Assembly (NCBI GenBank): GCA_905214235.1
Contig: CAJMLF010000001.1
Location: 124,001 to 188,000 of the forward strand
Direction: 5' to 3'
From: an uncultured bacterium
GTDB lineage: Bacteria > Bacillota > Bacilli > Lactobacillales > Lactobacillaceae
DNA: 64,000 bases
The position numbers and the translations under genes are program-made. Position 1 is the stretch's first letter. Each line of letters begins with the position of its first letter. Shown here in pieces: positions 37,117 through 48,100 of this stretch. Below the pieces are notes generated by a model that saw nothing but the letters and a program-made list of their open reading frames with translations, was not told where the DNA came from and made no database searches.

Positions 37117-37153
37117 AAAAAGGGAGCTGGTCAAAGATCTGCCCCGCTCCCTT
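37117..37153 (-). terminator. Intrinsic terminator between rbfA and truB
   Basis: AAGGGAGC pairs with GCTCCCTT, followed by TTTTT on the minus strand. truB-ribF may rely on read-through or an unseen promoter. Confidence 0.75.
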
Positions 37154-37164
37154 ATTTCAGTCAG

Positions 37165-37524
37165 TTACTTTTCTTGTTGATGAAGCTTATTGATCAGTTG
37201 GTCAATCCGACTGCCATAAGCTACGGACGGGTCCCGTTCAAACTTAATCTCTGGTGTTTTAAAGATGTTTAGGCGGGCCCCCAATTCAGAGCGGATTAGC
37301 CCGGTGGCCTTATCCAAGCCTTCCTGGGTCTTTTCACCCGCTGAGGCCTTATCAGACAGGATACTGTAATAGATCGTTGCCTGCTGCAAATCGCCAGTAA
37401 CATCAACGCCGGTGATCGTTACGCCTTGAACACGTGGATCACGAACCCGCTTCAAAAGGATATCGTCAACTTCGCGTTGGATCTGCTGTGCGAGCCGGTC
37501 CACGCGATATTGTCTGTTTGGCAT
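37165..37524 (-). CDS. rbfA: Ribosome-binding factor A
   Basis: RbfA is a KH-fold factor needed for 16S 5'-end maturation and cold growth. The 119-residue protein begins MPNRQYRVDRLAQQIQREV and contains DPRVQGVTITGVDVTGDLQQ, typical of the family. It lies 13 bp after infB, its constant neighbour. Confidence 0.97.
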   Translation of the reverse strand: MPNRQYRVDRLAQQIQREVDDILLKRVRDPRVQGVTITGVDVTGDLQQATIYYSILSDKASAGEKTQEGLDKATGLIRSELGARLNIFKTPEIKFERDPSVAYGSRIDQLINKLHQQEK

Positions 37525-37537
37525 TTTGCCTCCTCCT

Positions 37538-39841
37538 TTATTTAACTGGTACTTCTTTCATTTGGTATGCTTCAATAACATCCTTTTCCTTGATGTCATT
37601 GTAGTTAGCAATGGTCAAACCACATTCAAAGCCGGCCTTGACTTCCTTAACATCATCTTTGAACCGCTTCAATGAACCCAGTTCACCTTCGTAAACGACC
37701 ACGCCGTCACGAACTAAGCGGACCTTGGAATCACGGGTAATCTTACCAGAGGTAACCATCCCCCCAGCAATCGTCCCGACCTTGGAAGCCTTGTAGATTT
37801 GCCGAACTTCAACTTCACCAATCGTTTCTTCCTTGTAGACCGGTTCAAGCATCCCCTTCATGGCATCCTCAACTTCTTCGATGGCGTTGTAGATGACCCG
37901 GTGGAGACGGATATCAATATTGCTGGAGTCAGCGAGCGACTTAGCAACTGGTGTTGGCCGGACGTTGAAACCAATAATAACCGCGTTGGAAGCTTCCGCC
38001 AGGGTAACATCACTCTGACTGATTGCCCCGACTGCTTGGTGGATGATGTCAACCCGGACACCATCAACCTTGATCTTTTGTAAGCTTTGACTCAGGGCCT
38101 CAACTGACCCCTGAACATCGGCCTTAATAATTAATGGCAAGGTCTTCATTTGCCCCTTCTTCATTGTGGCAAAGAGGTTGTCCAGAGTAACATGGGAAGT
38201 CTTTTGCCGTTCCTTGTCTTGGGCCCGCTTTGCCCGTGCCTCACCAGCTGCACGAGCAGTCTTTTCATCGTCAAAGACAACGAACCGGTCCCCGGCTTCA
38301 GGAACTTCGTTGAGCCCCGTAATTTCAACAGGGGTCGATGGGGTCGCCGCCTTAATTCGCCGGCCATTTTCGTTAGTCATCGTCCGAACCCGGCCAAAGG
38401 TGTTACCAACCACGATTGGGTCCCCAACGTGTAGGGTCCCTTGTTGAACCAGCACGGTTGCCACGGGTCCCTTACCTTGGTCGAGCCGTGCTTCGACAAC
38501 GGATCCGGCCGCGTTTTGGTCAGGGTTAGCCTTTAATTCCATCATTTCAGCTTGGAGCAAGATCATGTCCAACAGCTCGTCAAGGTTCTTGCCAAACTTA
38601 GCGGAAATCTTGACGAAGATGGTGTCACCGCCCCAGTCTTCTGGAATCAGGTTGTACTTCGCCAGCTCTTCTGTAACCTTGTCCGGGTTAGCACCTGGCT
38701 TATCAATCTTGTTAACGGCAACGATGATTGGTGTCTTGGCAGCCTGGGCGTGGTGAATGGCTTCCACCGTCTGCGGCATTACCCCATCATCAGCGGCAAC
38801 CACCAGGACGGTAATATCAGTGATGTTAGCACCACGAGCCCGCATTTCGGTAAATGCAGCGTGTCCTGGGGTATCCAAGAAGGTAATCAAATTATCGTTA
38901 TAGTGAACTTGGTAGGCCCCAATTTCCTGGGTAATCCCACCGGCTTCATGTTCAGTGACGTGCGAGTGCCGCAGCTTATCCAGCAGGGTGGTCTTACCAT
39001 GGTCAACGTGTCCCATGACAGTGACAACTGGTGGCCGCTTAACAAGGTGCTTGGTGTTGTTTTGTTCGTCTTCAAACATCTTATCAATGTCAGAAACGTC
39101 AACCTCAACCTTTTCCTTGGCATCAATCCCGTAGTCGGTTGCTAAGAGTTCGATGGTGTCCTTGTCGAGGGACTGGTTTTGGTTGATCATTACGCCGAGC
39201 ATAAAGAGCTTCTTAATAATTTCAGCTGGGGAACGGTGTAAGATCTTACCCAGGTCCTGGGCGTTCATCCCTTCGGTGTACTCCAGTACGTCCGGAAGCG
39301 GCTTATCCTTCCGTTGGGTCGGCTGCTTGTGGTTCACTTCACGGAGACGGTTATTCCCCTTATTACGTTTATTGCGCTTCTTGTTCTTCTTGTTGAACCG
39401 CTTGCCATGCCGGTCATTGTTGTTCAAGCTGCCACCAAAACGACCACCATTGTTTTGGTTACGGCGGCTCTCGTTATGCCGCTTTTCGCTGTGCCGGTTT
39501 TGGTGTTCTTCACGGGGCCGTTCATTCTCATGCCGGGCAGGCTTATTGTCCTTCTTCGGATGGTTTTCGTGTTCCCGCTTATTTTGGTGCTTATTGGACG
39601 CCGCTTTTTGGTGGTCATCCTTTGCCTGGTGGTTCTTATGATGGTTGGCTGGCTTAGCACTGGCCTTCTTTGGACCACCATTCTCATTTTTAACGACTTC
39701 CCGTAATTTGGCCGCTTGAGCGGGAGTTACGGAAGACATGTGACTTTTAATTTCCATCCCTTGTTGGTTAGCAACCTTAACAAGGTTCTTACTTGGCATT
39801 TTGAGCTCTTTAGCTAGTTCATAGATTCGTTCCTTGGCCAT
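37538..39841 (-). CDS. infB: Translation initiation factor IF-2
   Basis: The GTPase that brings initiator fMet-tRNA to the 30S subunit. The 767-residue protein has an IF2-N domain ([20 protein letters not shown]) and a long, low-complexity linker of Lys, Asn, His, Arg and Glu (about 60-165). A second IF2-N-like unit is followed by the G domain ([29 protein letters not shown]) and domains II-IV. The linker is nearly repetitive at the DNA level, which creates long but meaningless frames on the other strand. Confidence 0.98.
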   Translation of the reverse strand: MAKERIYELAKELKMPSKNLVKVANQQGMEIKSHMSSVTPAQAAKLREVVKNENGGPKKASAKPANHHKNHQAKDDHQKAASNKHQNKREHENHPKKDNKPARHENERPREEHQNRHSEKRHNESRRNQNNGGRFGGSLNNNDRHGKRFNKKNKKRNKRNKGNNRLREVNHKQPTQRKDKPLPDVLEYTEGMNAQDLGKILHRSPAEIIKKLFMLGVMINQNQSLDKDTIELLATDYGIDAKEKVEVDVSDIDKMFEDEQNNTKHLVKRPPVVTVMGHVDHGKTTLLDKLRHSHVTEHEAGGITQEIGAYQVHYNDNLITFLDTPGHAAFTEMRARGANITDITVLVVAADDGVMPQTVEAIHHAQAAKTPIIVAVNKIDKPGANPDKVTEELAKYNLIPEDWGGDTIFVKISAKFGKNLDELLDMILLQAEMMELKANPDQNAAGSVVEARLDQGKGPVATVLVQQGTLHVGDPIVVGNTFGRVRTMTNENGRRIKAATPSTPVEITGLNEVPEAGDRFVVFDDEKTARAAGEARAKRAQDKERQKTSHVTLDNLFATMKKGQMKTLPLIIKADVQGSVEALSQSLQKIKVDGVRVDIIHQAVGAISQSDVTLAEASNAVIIGFNVRPTPVAKSLADSSNIDIRLHRVIYNAIEEVEDAMKGMLEPVYKEETIGEVEVRQIYKASKVGTIAGGMVTSGKITRDSKVRLVRDGVVVYEGELGSLKRFKDDVKEVKAGFECGLTIANYNDIKEKDVIEAYQMKEVPVK

Positions 39842-39853
39842 ATGCTCACTCTC

Positions 39854-40165
39854 CTATTCCATTGTCATTAGTTCCTCAAACTTTCTTGCAAAACCTGGTT
39901 GCATCACACCAATAACGGTCCGTGATTGGCCCGTTGCCTGACTGAGCTGGTCTTTAGTAAAGGCTTGTGAGTACGGGACATGGTAGTACCGACACTTGTC
40001 AGTAAACTTCTTAGCCGTTGCTGTACCAGCATCCCCTGCCAAAAACACAAACTTTGCCTTATTAGTTTGAATATTTTTTAATACTGTTTCTTCACCACTG
40101 GTTAACTGGCGGGCACGCCGCGCTAACCCGAGCAAACCGAGTGCCTGTTGGCGGTTATTTTTCAT
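39854..40165 (-). CDS. ylxQ: L7Ae-family ribosomal protein YlxQ
   Basis: A 103-residue RNA-binding protein of the L7Ae/L30e family (K-turn binding). RQQALGLLGLARRARQLTSGEE and KFVFLAGDAGTATAKKFTDKC follow the family pattern. It sits between ylxR, which it overlaps by 11 bp, and infB in the rimP-nusA-ylxR-ylxQ-infB-rbfA operon. Its exact target is not established. Confidence 0.93.
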   Translation of the reverse strand: MKNNRQQALGLLGLARRARQLTSGEETVLKNIQTNKAKFVFLAGDAGTATAKKFTDKCRYYHVPYSQAFTKDQLSQATGQSRTVIGVMQPGFARKFEELMTME

Positions 40166-40460
40166 TTTTTCCGAATAATTCCTGGCGAGCTTGCAAGTGG
40201 TCGGTATACTTGATCAGTTCATCATAAAAAGCGTCGTCAAGCTTAACGTGAAACGCCTTTTCAAAGGTCTTTTCCTTTTTGGCCCGCTTAGCGATTTCAA
40301 CATCAACCGCAATGTAGGCGCCCCGTCCGGCCTTCTTGCCGGTGGGGTCTAGAGAAACCTCGTTTTCCTTGTTCTTAACCACCCGGATAAGTTGCCGCTT
40401 GGGCATCATTTCTCCGGTGACGATATCCTTGCGCATTGGTACTTTTCTCTTTTTCATCAT
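40155..40460 (-). CDS. ylxR: YlxR family RNA-binding protein
   Basis: A small basic protein (about 101 residues) of the YlxR/RnpM family. It contains the conserved MPKRQLIRVVKN and GRGAYIAVD blocks, which form a positively charged RNA-binding cleft. Recent work on the family links it to RNase P modulation; that is knowledge about the family, not seen here. The frame extends to a TTG at 40478 directly after the nusA stop, but the ATG at 40460, behind GGGGTGA, is preferred. An adjacent ATG at 40457 is also possible. Confidence 0.92.
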   Translation of the reverse strand: MMKKRKVPMRKDIVTGEMMPKRQLIRVVKNKENEVSLDPTGKKAGRGAYIAVDVEIAKRAKKEKTFEKAFHVKLDDAFYDELIKYTDHLQARQELFGKNEK

Positions 40461-40478
40461 TTTCACCCCACTGCTCAA

Positions 40479-41672
40479 TTATTCTTCGTCAGATGCTTGA
40501 CCGTCACTTGCTGGCTGGTCATCATCACCTGCTGGTTCGCTATCATCTTCTGCCTCTTGGGCCTGAATCTCTTCCATTTCGGAAGCCGACTTGATATCAA
40601 TCTTGTACTTAGTCAACCGGGCCGCCAAGCGTGCGTTTTGTCCCCGCTTACCGATTGCTAGGGAAAGCTGGTCGTCCGGAACAACAACGGTGCACGACCG
40701 TTCCTGCTCTTCTTCACCATCTTCACGTTCAATCGTAACCGGATCGTTGAAGATGACGTCAAGAACTTCTGCCGGGTTAAGGGCGTTAGCGATGAACTTA
40801 GCAGGATCCTTTACGTACTCCACAATGTCCATGTTTTCACCATCAAGTTCGTTGACGATTGCCTGAACCCGGGAGCCCCGTGGCCCAACACATGTTCCAA
40901 CCGGGTCGACGTTATCGTCGTTGGAGTAAACAGCGACCTTTGCCCGGTCACCGGCCTCACGGGCGATGTTTTCAATCAACACGGTCCCGTCCTTGATCTC
41001 AGGGACTTCCCGTTCGAAGAGCCGCTTCAACAGTTCTGGAGCTGTCCGACTGACGTAGATTTGGGGACCACGCCGGTCATCGTTAACCTTTGATACATAA
41101 ACCTGGATCCGGTCGTGAACATGGTAATGTTCGTTGGGCATCTTGTCACGGTAACCCATTGCCCCTTCGACCCCATCGCCGAGGTCGACATAGGTGAAGC
41201 GCTTGTCCTCACGGGAAACTTCCCCAGTGATGATTTCGTTTTCGTAAGTCTTGTACTTATCGTAAATGATCTTCCGTTCTTCTTCCCGAAGACGCTGCAT
41301 AACCACCTGCTTAGCGGTTTGGGCAGCGATCCGGCCAAAGTTCCGGGGCGTTACCTCTTCACGAATTTGGTCACCAAGGTCATAACCTTGACCATGCGGA
41401 AGCTTCCGGGCAGCAGCGAGGCTCATGTACTCATTACCGTCTTCTGCAACCTTATCTTCATCATCGGTAATCGTCTTAACGGCGTACACCTTGATGTTAC
41501 CAGTAGTGGCGTTAAATTCAACCTCGACGTTCTTCTCGCCGTAGTTTTGCTTGTAGGCCGATTCAAGAGCCTGTTCAAGTGCTTCGATTACAACTTCCTT
41601 TTTAATTCCCTTTTCCTTTTCCAAGTAGTCAAGGGCGCCAATCATTTCTGCATTGACTTTTGACTTGCTCAC
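40479..41672 (-). CDS. nusA: Transcription termination/antitermination protein NusA
   Basis: NusA binds RNA polymerase and modulates pausing, intrinsic termination and antitermination. The product of about 397 residues has the N-terminal polymerase-binding domain, an S1 domain (ITGEVSREDKRFTYVDLGDGVEG split naturally) and two KH domains (AREAGDRAKVAVYS, DPVGTCVGPRGSRVQAI, LSLAIGKRGQNARLAA). It ends with an acidic tail. The frame opens with a GTG overlapping the AAAGGAG site; the GTG at 41672 has eight-base spacing and is chosen. Its leader contains a candidate NusA-dependent terminator upstream of rimP. Confidence 0.97.
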   Translation of the reverse strand: MSKSKVNAEMIGALDYLEKEKGIKKEVVIEALEQALESAYKQNYGEKNVEVEFNATTGNIKVYAVKTITDDEDKVAEDGNEYMSLAAARKLPHGQGYDLGDQIREEVTPRNFGRIAAQTAKQVVMQRLREEERKIIYDKYKTYENEIITGEVSREDKRFTYVDLGDGVEGAMGYRDKMPNEHYHVHDRIQVYVSKVNDDRRGPQIYVSRTAPELLKRLFEREVPEIKDGTVLIENIAREAGDRAKVAVYSNDDNVDPVGTCVGPRGSRVQAIVNELDGENMDIVEYVKDPAKFIANALNPAEVLDVIFNDPVTIEREDGEEEQERSCTVVVPDDQLSLAIGKRGQNARLAARLTKYKIDIKSASEMEEIQAQEAEDDSEPAGDDDQPASDGQASDEE

Positions 41673-41689
41673 AGCGAACACTCCTTTAA

Positions 41690-42163
41690 TTAAAACTTAA
41701 TGGCCAAGCGGGCCTTCGCAACCTTACTCCGGTCAATCACAACTTGCCGGTGACGGGTTTTATCTAAATAATCTAAAGTTAATTCCTTATCCGATAGCTT
41801 GGTCAACGTTCCCTCATAAACTTTATGACCATCAATCTGCTGGTACAGAGAAACGTGGATGTATTGGTTTACCGCCCGTTCATAGTCGGCCTCGCTCTTT
41901 AACGGCCGTTCTGCACCAGGGGAGGAAACCTCCAAGAAGTAAGCCTGGGGGATTGGATCGGGCTCAACGTTGTCCAGGGCCTCGCTTAGTTGATCACTAA
42001 CCGTTGCGCAGTCTTCAAGCGTGATTCCACCATCTTTATCAATGTATACCCGGAGATACCAACTCTTGCCTTCCTTGACAAATTCAATGTCGTACAGGTA
42101 AAAGTCGTGTTCATCAAGGATTGGGGTTACTAAGTCCTTTACGGTTTCAGTAACAGTACTCAT
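41690..42163 (-). CDS. rimP: Ribosome maturation factor RimP
   Basis: RimP assists early 30S assembly. The product (157 residues) starts [21 protein letters not shown] and contains [21 protein letters not shown] and [13 protein letters not shown], diagnostic of the family. A longer frame opens at 42202, but the ATG at 42163 follows GGAGGTGA with proper spacing. First gene of the rimP-nusA-ylxR-ylxQ-infB-rbfA operon. Confidence 0.96.
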   Translation of the reverse strand: MSTVTETVKDLVTPILDEHDFYLYDIEFVKEGKSWYLRVYIDKDGGITLEDCATVSDQLSEALDNVEPDPIPQAYFLEVSSPGAERPLKSEADYERAVNQYIHVSLYQQIDGHKVYEGTLTKLSDKELTLDYLDKTRHRQVVIDRSKVAKARLAIKF

Positions 42164-42187
42164 CTTGTCACCTCCATTGTTTGCAAT

Positions 42188-42214
42188 AAAAAGAGCGAGC
42201 ATTGCTGCTCACTC
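42188..42214 (-). terminator. Leader terminator (attenuator) of the rimP-nusA operon
   Basis: GAGTGAGCA-GCAA-TGCTCGCTC followed by TTTTT on the minus strand: a 9-bp stem, GCAA tetraloop and U-run. It lies between the promoter (42238-42266) and the rimP start, so it would end transcription after about 40-45 nt unless bypassed. Confidence 0.78.
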
Positions 42215-42237
42215 CCACGAGTTATTTACCAATTGAT

Positions 42238-42266
42238 ATTGTAGCATGGCTAAGGGCCAAACACAA
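42238..42266 (-). promoter_or_regulatory. Promoter of the rimP-nusA operon
   Basis: TTGTGT (42261-42266), 17 bp, TACAAT (42238-42243) on the minus strand, directly behind the stop codon of the modular hydrolase pseudogene. Confidence 0.75.
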
Positions 42267-42285
42267 GCGACGCGCTTTTCTTAAG

Positions 42286-44961
42286 TCAGCTGATTACTTG
42301 CCGGGTTGCCAAAGCCAATTGTTCAACGTATGACCGGCACCGGTCAAATGAAGGGGCTACTGTATATACTGCAATTGTGTATTTGCCAGGGATTGCGCCA
42401 ATGCTGCTGACGTTCCAACCATTGCTAGTATTCCAACCGTCCTTAATGTAGAAATGTGAACTGCCGGCCGAAATCCCCCAGGCCTGGCTAGGGGTAACCT
42501 GACCCATCAGGTTTTGAATATACTGTTGCGACTGCTGATTCAGGTAAGAAGAGCGCGGATTAAGGAAAATTTCATGAAGGAGACAGAGCTGGTCAGTAGC
42601 AGTCGTCGTCGTAAATGCCCAGTGACCATTACAGTGGGAGGAATTCATCCCCAATTCTTAGAATAGCTGGTTGAGGCCATTTTCGGCACCAATCTCGTTA
42701 TATAACTCAGTCGCACAATCATTGTCACTGAAACGGATCATCCGGGATGCTACCCCTTGCTGGGCGGCTGATAAGTTGCCTCCTTGATTATGAAGTAACT
42801 TTGCGAGGATTCCCACTTTGACCGTACTTGCCGTTACAAAATTTTGTCCCGGTACGTTGGTGTATGTGATGACCTCACCAGTTTGGGCAACTTGAATTGC
42901 GATACTTACCGGGTTGGCAAAGCGGTTGGCTACTTGCTGCCACTGGCTAATTAGACGCTGCTGGTAGGCATTAATGTCAACGGGGCCCGACCACCAGTCA
43001 ACATAGTTACCGTTACCCTGCGGATCATTAGTTAAGCGGTGGATAACCCGGACGACATGGTGCTGGAGCGCTTGGGGAATGGCAAAGGCCAACTTGAAGC
43101 CCGCACGACCAGCCCCGAAGATGAAGGAACGGTTTTGTGCCAGGTCTGGCCGCGGGTTATTAATATCCAATACTTGCTGACGGTATAGTTCATGCCCATC
43201 CTGATTAACAAAGATCAGCCACTGGTAGGGTTTATCTGCCGATTGGTTACTGGCGTGCCAACCTCTGATGTAAATACTATTGGGGCTAACGTTGATGTTG
43301 TCAAAGTAACCATCATTAGAGGCAAACGACTGACTTAACAGGTCAACATAGTCGCGGTTACCGTCTGGTTTGCCGCTAAAGCGAAGAATAATACCGAGTT
43401 GCCCGGTAACGCTTTGCGGATCAAGCTTTAGCAGGGTTGAGAAGCCACTGTTTTGGCTGTTATATACTTGGCCGTACTTCCTAGCAACATCGCCCCGTGC
43501 TTGTAGGTTAAGGCGGGTTCGGCTAATTTCTTGACCATTATTCAACACAATTAAGTAGGCATAGGGCCGGTCGAGCGACTGGTCACTAGCCATCCACCCG
43601 GCAACCTTGAGACCATCACTAGTCATTTGAACGGTGTCCAAGCAGGCACCACCTCGTTGGTCCAACTTAATTGGTGCGTACCAGTAGTCAACAAACTGTC
43701 CCTGGTCCCCGTTCCCGGTATTACTGGTGGAATAGCGACTAATGACCCGGTAGACGTGACCGGCTGTGAGCCGGGTCGAACTTAGGTCAAATACCGCGGT
43801 AAAACCCGCGTGGCGCGCCTGGGTGATTTGGGGAAATGCGCTCGCAACATCTAGTCGTTCAACCTGCTGGGCCGCTGTTTGGCTGACCTGCCGATTTGCC
43901 GTCTGGTCAAACAGAATAATGAAGTGGTGGGACTCAATTTGGGCCAGATCATTGGCGTGCCAGCCACTAACGGTCATTGTTTTCCCACTATTAAGATTAT
44001 AAGAGTCTAGACATCCCTGGTTAGCTTCATTTTCCTTGGTAATTGGACTAAACCAGAAGTCAACGTAATCACTATTCCCATTCTTGGCACCAGAGTAACG
44101 ACTGATGACCTGGAGCTGGTGGCTGAGATTAAGCCCTTGCAAGGAAATGTTGGCACTGAAGCCAGATTTACCGGCCCCTTCCACGTCTGGATAGGCCGCG
44201 GCAACGTCAGGGCGCTTAACCGGTTGGTCAACCAGTACACGACCGACTTCCCGATTATTGTTTGTCCGATCGATCATGATCAGGTAATGGTACGGTTTAT
44301 CGGCTGCCAGGTTGGTAGCGTGCCAGCCCGCTAGCTGTAACTCGTTATTATTAACGGTAACCTGGTCAAGGTGGGCATAGTTACCCCTGTTCACCGTGAC
44401 GGGGGCAAACCAGTAGTCGGCTGCATTGCCGTTACCATTCTGGTCATCGGTATAACGACTGATGATTTGAACCTCACCAGTGGTTGCCGCTGCCGGGCCG
44501 AGGTTAAAGCTGGTCCGAAAGCCAGATTCTTTTGCCCCATAAACATTGTGGACCGTGGCCACGTCAGCACGTTCTGTTGGCTGGCTAGTGACATTGACCC
44601 GGCTAAGTTCACGGCTGTTGGTCCGATCATAGGCAATGATGTAATGGTAAGGTCGCCCCTGTGCACGGTTGGTAGCGTGCCAACCACTGACACTCAGCTG
44701 ACCATCATTAAATTTGACCTGGTCCAAACAACCATAGTTGCCCTGGTCGGTGGCATTGTAGCTGGGGTTCCCCTTGCTGTCGAATGCCAATTGCTGACCA
44801 GTTGCACTGGCGTTAACTGTCTGTGTTTGAGCAGTTGCCGTCGTGGCGGCGGTTGTATTGGCCTTGATTTGGGCCTGGTTCATTAACAAAAAGAAGGAAC
44901 AACTCGCCATTATTAAACAGCCAACAACTCCTTGCTGTGCATGACTAAAACCATTTTTCAA
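42286..44961 (-). pseudogene. Secreted modular serine hydrolase, interrupted by an in-frame stop
   Basis: The whole frame would encode about 891 residues: a signal peptide, five repeat modules like those of the L,D-transpeptidase at 27205-29649, and a class A beta-lactamase-like domain. A single TAA (42658-42660) ends translation at residue 767, after STVK (SxxK) and SDN but before the KDG motif (YIKDGWN) and the final helix. The frame continues undisturbed to 42286. As read, the enzyme lacks its third catalytic motif and is probably dead, although the repeats could still be secreted. The start is TTG at 44961, seven bases after GGAGG. It lies between polC and rimP, normally neighbours in lactobacilli. 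A sequencing error is possible. Confidence 0.85.
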
Positions 44962-45011
44962 AATAAGTCCTCCCTAATCTCACAACCATGCAATGACATG
45001 AATTCTTCTTC

Positions 45012-45047
45012 ATTATAGGATATTTTTAATACGTGGTAGCGTTTTCT
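45012..45047 (-). promoter_or_regulatory. Promoter of the modular hydrolase gene, with weak cre-like box
   Basis: TATAAT on the minus strand (45012-45017) without a good -35. AGAAAACGCTACCA (45034-45047) matches 12 of 14 cre positions and overlaps the -35 region. Confidence 0.42.
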
Positions 45048-45060
45048 TTACAAAAATAAA

Positions 45061-45100
45061 AAATGCGGGTAGGCAATGGTCATCCTACCCGCATTTCATT
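45061..45100 (-). terminator. Intrinsic terminator of polC
   Basis: A perfect 13-bp stem (45061-45073 with 45084-45096) followed by a T-rich tail on the minus strand. Confidence 0.9.
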
Positions 45101-45127
45101 TTTTAATTCTGAAAAAAAGCACTGCAA

Positions 45128-48100
45128 TCAAAACAGACTAAGCTGGTTCTCGTCCGGTAAGTCGGAGATAACATTATTTTCATCTAAAAAGTCGATAAGG
45201 GTTTGCGAGACCTTGCCCCGCTCTGCCAAGTCTTGCTTAGAAAGGAACGGCCGCTCTTCTCTGGCCGCAACAATTTGCTTGGCAACGTTGAGCCCCAGCC
45301 CCGGGATTGCGCGGAACGGTGCAATCAACGAGTCGCCATCGATCAGCCAGTTAGAGGCGTCTGACCGTTTCAGGTCAACCATCTTAAACTTGAAGCCCCG
45401 TTCCAGCATCTCGTTTGCTAGTTCCAGAATAGTCAACAGACTCTTTTCCTTGGCACTGGCGTCATTACCCTTCTCGTTAATCTCCGCCATGCGCGCCTTG
45501 ACGGCTTCCTTGCCGTGCGCCATGGCAACGACATCGAAGTCATCCGCCCGCACAGAGAAGAAGGCACAGTAGTAGACCAGTGGGAAGTAAACCTTAAAGT
45601 AGGCGATCCGCAAGGCCATTAGGACATAAGCGGCCGCGTGAGCCCGCGGGAACATGTACTTGATCTTCAGGCAAGAATCCATGTACCACTGGGGAACGTT
45701 AGCTTCTTTCATCTTCTTCTGCCAGTTATCCGGGATTCCGCGCCCGTGACGGACTGATTCCATAACCTGGAAGGAGGTTTCAGAATCCAAACCGTAGTGG
45801 ATCAAGTCGGTCATGATGTTGTCCCGGCAACCAATCACGTTGGCAATCGTTGCCGTCCCTTCCTTGATCAGCTCCTGGGCGTTATCCAACCACACACCGG
45901 TTCCGTGGGACAGTCCGGAAATCTGGAGTAACTGAGAATAGTTCTTCGGGTGGGTATCATTCAGCATCCCGCGGACAAACCGGGTCCCGAACTCCGGCAA
46001 GCCCAGTGTCCCGGTCTTACTTTGAATCTGTTCTTCTGTAACTCCCAATACCTTCGGACTCGAGAATAAGGACATTACCCCTGGATCGTTCATTGGAATG
46101 GTCTTCGGGTTCACCCCAGAAAGATCCTGCAGGGCACGAATCATCGTCGGGTCATCGTGACCCAGGATATCCATCTTCAGGATATTGTCGTGGATTGAGT
46201 GGAAGTCGAAGTGGGTCGTCTCCCAGGCGGCATCCTGGTCATCTGCCGGGTACTGAACGGGCGTGAAATCGTAAATGTCCATATCGTCGGGGACAATGAT
46301 AATCCCGGCCGGGTGCTGCCCGGTCGTTCGTTTGACGCCGGTTGCCCCTTTAGACAGGCGGTCTTCCTCGGCACCGCGGAACTGAACATCGTTATCCCGT
46401 TCAAAGGCCTTTACATAACCGTAGGCCGTCTTGTCCGCCACCGTGCCGATTGTTCCGGCCCGAAATACGTTCTTTTCTCCGAAGAGGACCTTCATGTAGT
46501 TATGGGCAATTGGCTGGTAGTCACCGGAGAAGTTCAGGTCAATATCTGGCACCTTGTTCCCCTTGAAACCGAGGAAGGTTTGGAACGGGATATCGTGTCC
46601 ATCCTTCACCAGCAGGGTCCCACATTTAGGGCATTTCCGCTCCGGCAGGTCAAAGCCAGAACTGTACTCACCCTTGGTGTAGAAGTGGGTGTACTTGCAC
46701 TTTGGGCACCGGTAATGTGGTGGCAAGGGGTTAACTTCCGTAATCCCCGACAGGGTGGCCACCACACTAGAACCAACGGAACCCCGGGACCCAACCAGAT
46801 ATCCGTCCTTGTTTGACTTGGCAACCAGTCGCTGGGCAATTAAGTAAATAACGGAGAATCCGTTCTTCACAATACTGTTGAGCTCAAGCTCCACCCGGTC
46901 CTTAACCAATTTAGGTAGTGGGTCACCATACCAGGCCTTGGCCGTGTGCCAGGTCCGGTCCTGAATTTCCTGCTCCGCACCCTTCATGTGGGGGGTGTAC
47001 AGACGGTCCTTGACTGGTCGAATATCATCATCAACCATGTCGGCCACCTTATGGGTATTGTCCACCACAATCTTTTGGGCGACGTCCTCACCCAGGAAGC
47101 TGAACTCCTTCAGCATCTCATCGGTCGTCCGGAAGTGAACGTCCGGGCGCTTTGTCCGGTTCAATGGGTTAGCGCCCCCTTGGGAGTTAATCAGGATCCG
47201 CCGGTAAATTCCGTCATGCGGGTTAATGTAATGCACATCCCCCGTTGCCACCACTGGCTTGTTAAGGTCATCACCAAGTTTAACCATGTTTTTAATGATA
47301 TCTTCCAGGTGGGCCTGATCGCTGATGACGTGTTGCTCCAGCAGCGGTGCGTAATTTGGGCGTGGCTGGACCTCGATGAAGTCGTAGTAGCGGGCCCTGC
47401 GCATTGCTTCCGAATACCCCTTTTCCATCATTGCAGTAAAGACTTCCCCAGAGGAACAGGCGGTTCCCAGCAAAATACCTTCTCGGTACTTGGTCAGCAC
47501 TGTCCGCGGAATTCTGGGTACCCGGTGAAAGTACTTAACGTTTGAGAATGAAACCAACTTGAAGAGGTTCTTCAAGCCAGCCTGGGTCTGGGCAATCAGC
47601 GTCGCGTGGAACGGCCGGGCGTGTTTATAGGCATCGTTTTCTGCCATGTGTTTATTCAGGTCATCAACGTAGCGAACACCATAACGGTCCTCGGCGTCCT
47701 TTAAGAACTTATAAAGCAAGTGCCCCGTAGCCTCCGCATCGTAATTTGCTCGGTGGTGGTGTTCCAAAGCCACTTTGAACTTCTTACTCAGGGTATTCAA
47801 CCGGTAACCCCGCATGTTCGGATACAGGAAACGGGCCAGTGGTAAAGTATCAATCACTGGTTCCGTAATTTCTTCCATTCCGTGGCGACGGTAACCGGTG
47901 TTCATAAAGCCCATATCAAAGGAAACGTTATGCCCAGCGATGATGCTACCCTTGCACAGGTTCTTGAACATCCGGAAGACTTCTTCCTCGCTCTTGGAGC
48001 CATGGACCATCTCATCAGTAATACTGGTTAAGTTAGTCGTTTGTTCTGACAAGGGAAAACCAGGGTCAATAAATTCATCAAACCGTTCGATGACGTTTCC

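Noticed and set aside
38552..39145. 197-codon plus-strand frame
   Set aside because: Antisense to the infB G domain, whose GTPase motifs are clear.
39300..39700. Short repeats in infB as a CRISPR or repeat locus
   Set aside because: They are degenerate codon repeats in a low-complexity linker, with no unique spacers.
39153..39706. Long plus-strand frames rich in Leu/Phe/Arg
   Set aside because: Shadows of the repetitive Lys/Asn/His/Arg linker of infB read on the other strand.
46199..47545. Two plus-strand frames of about 200 codons
   Set aside because: Antisense to polC; no ribosome binding sites and no family resemblance.
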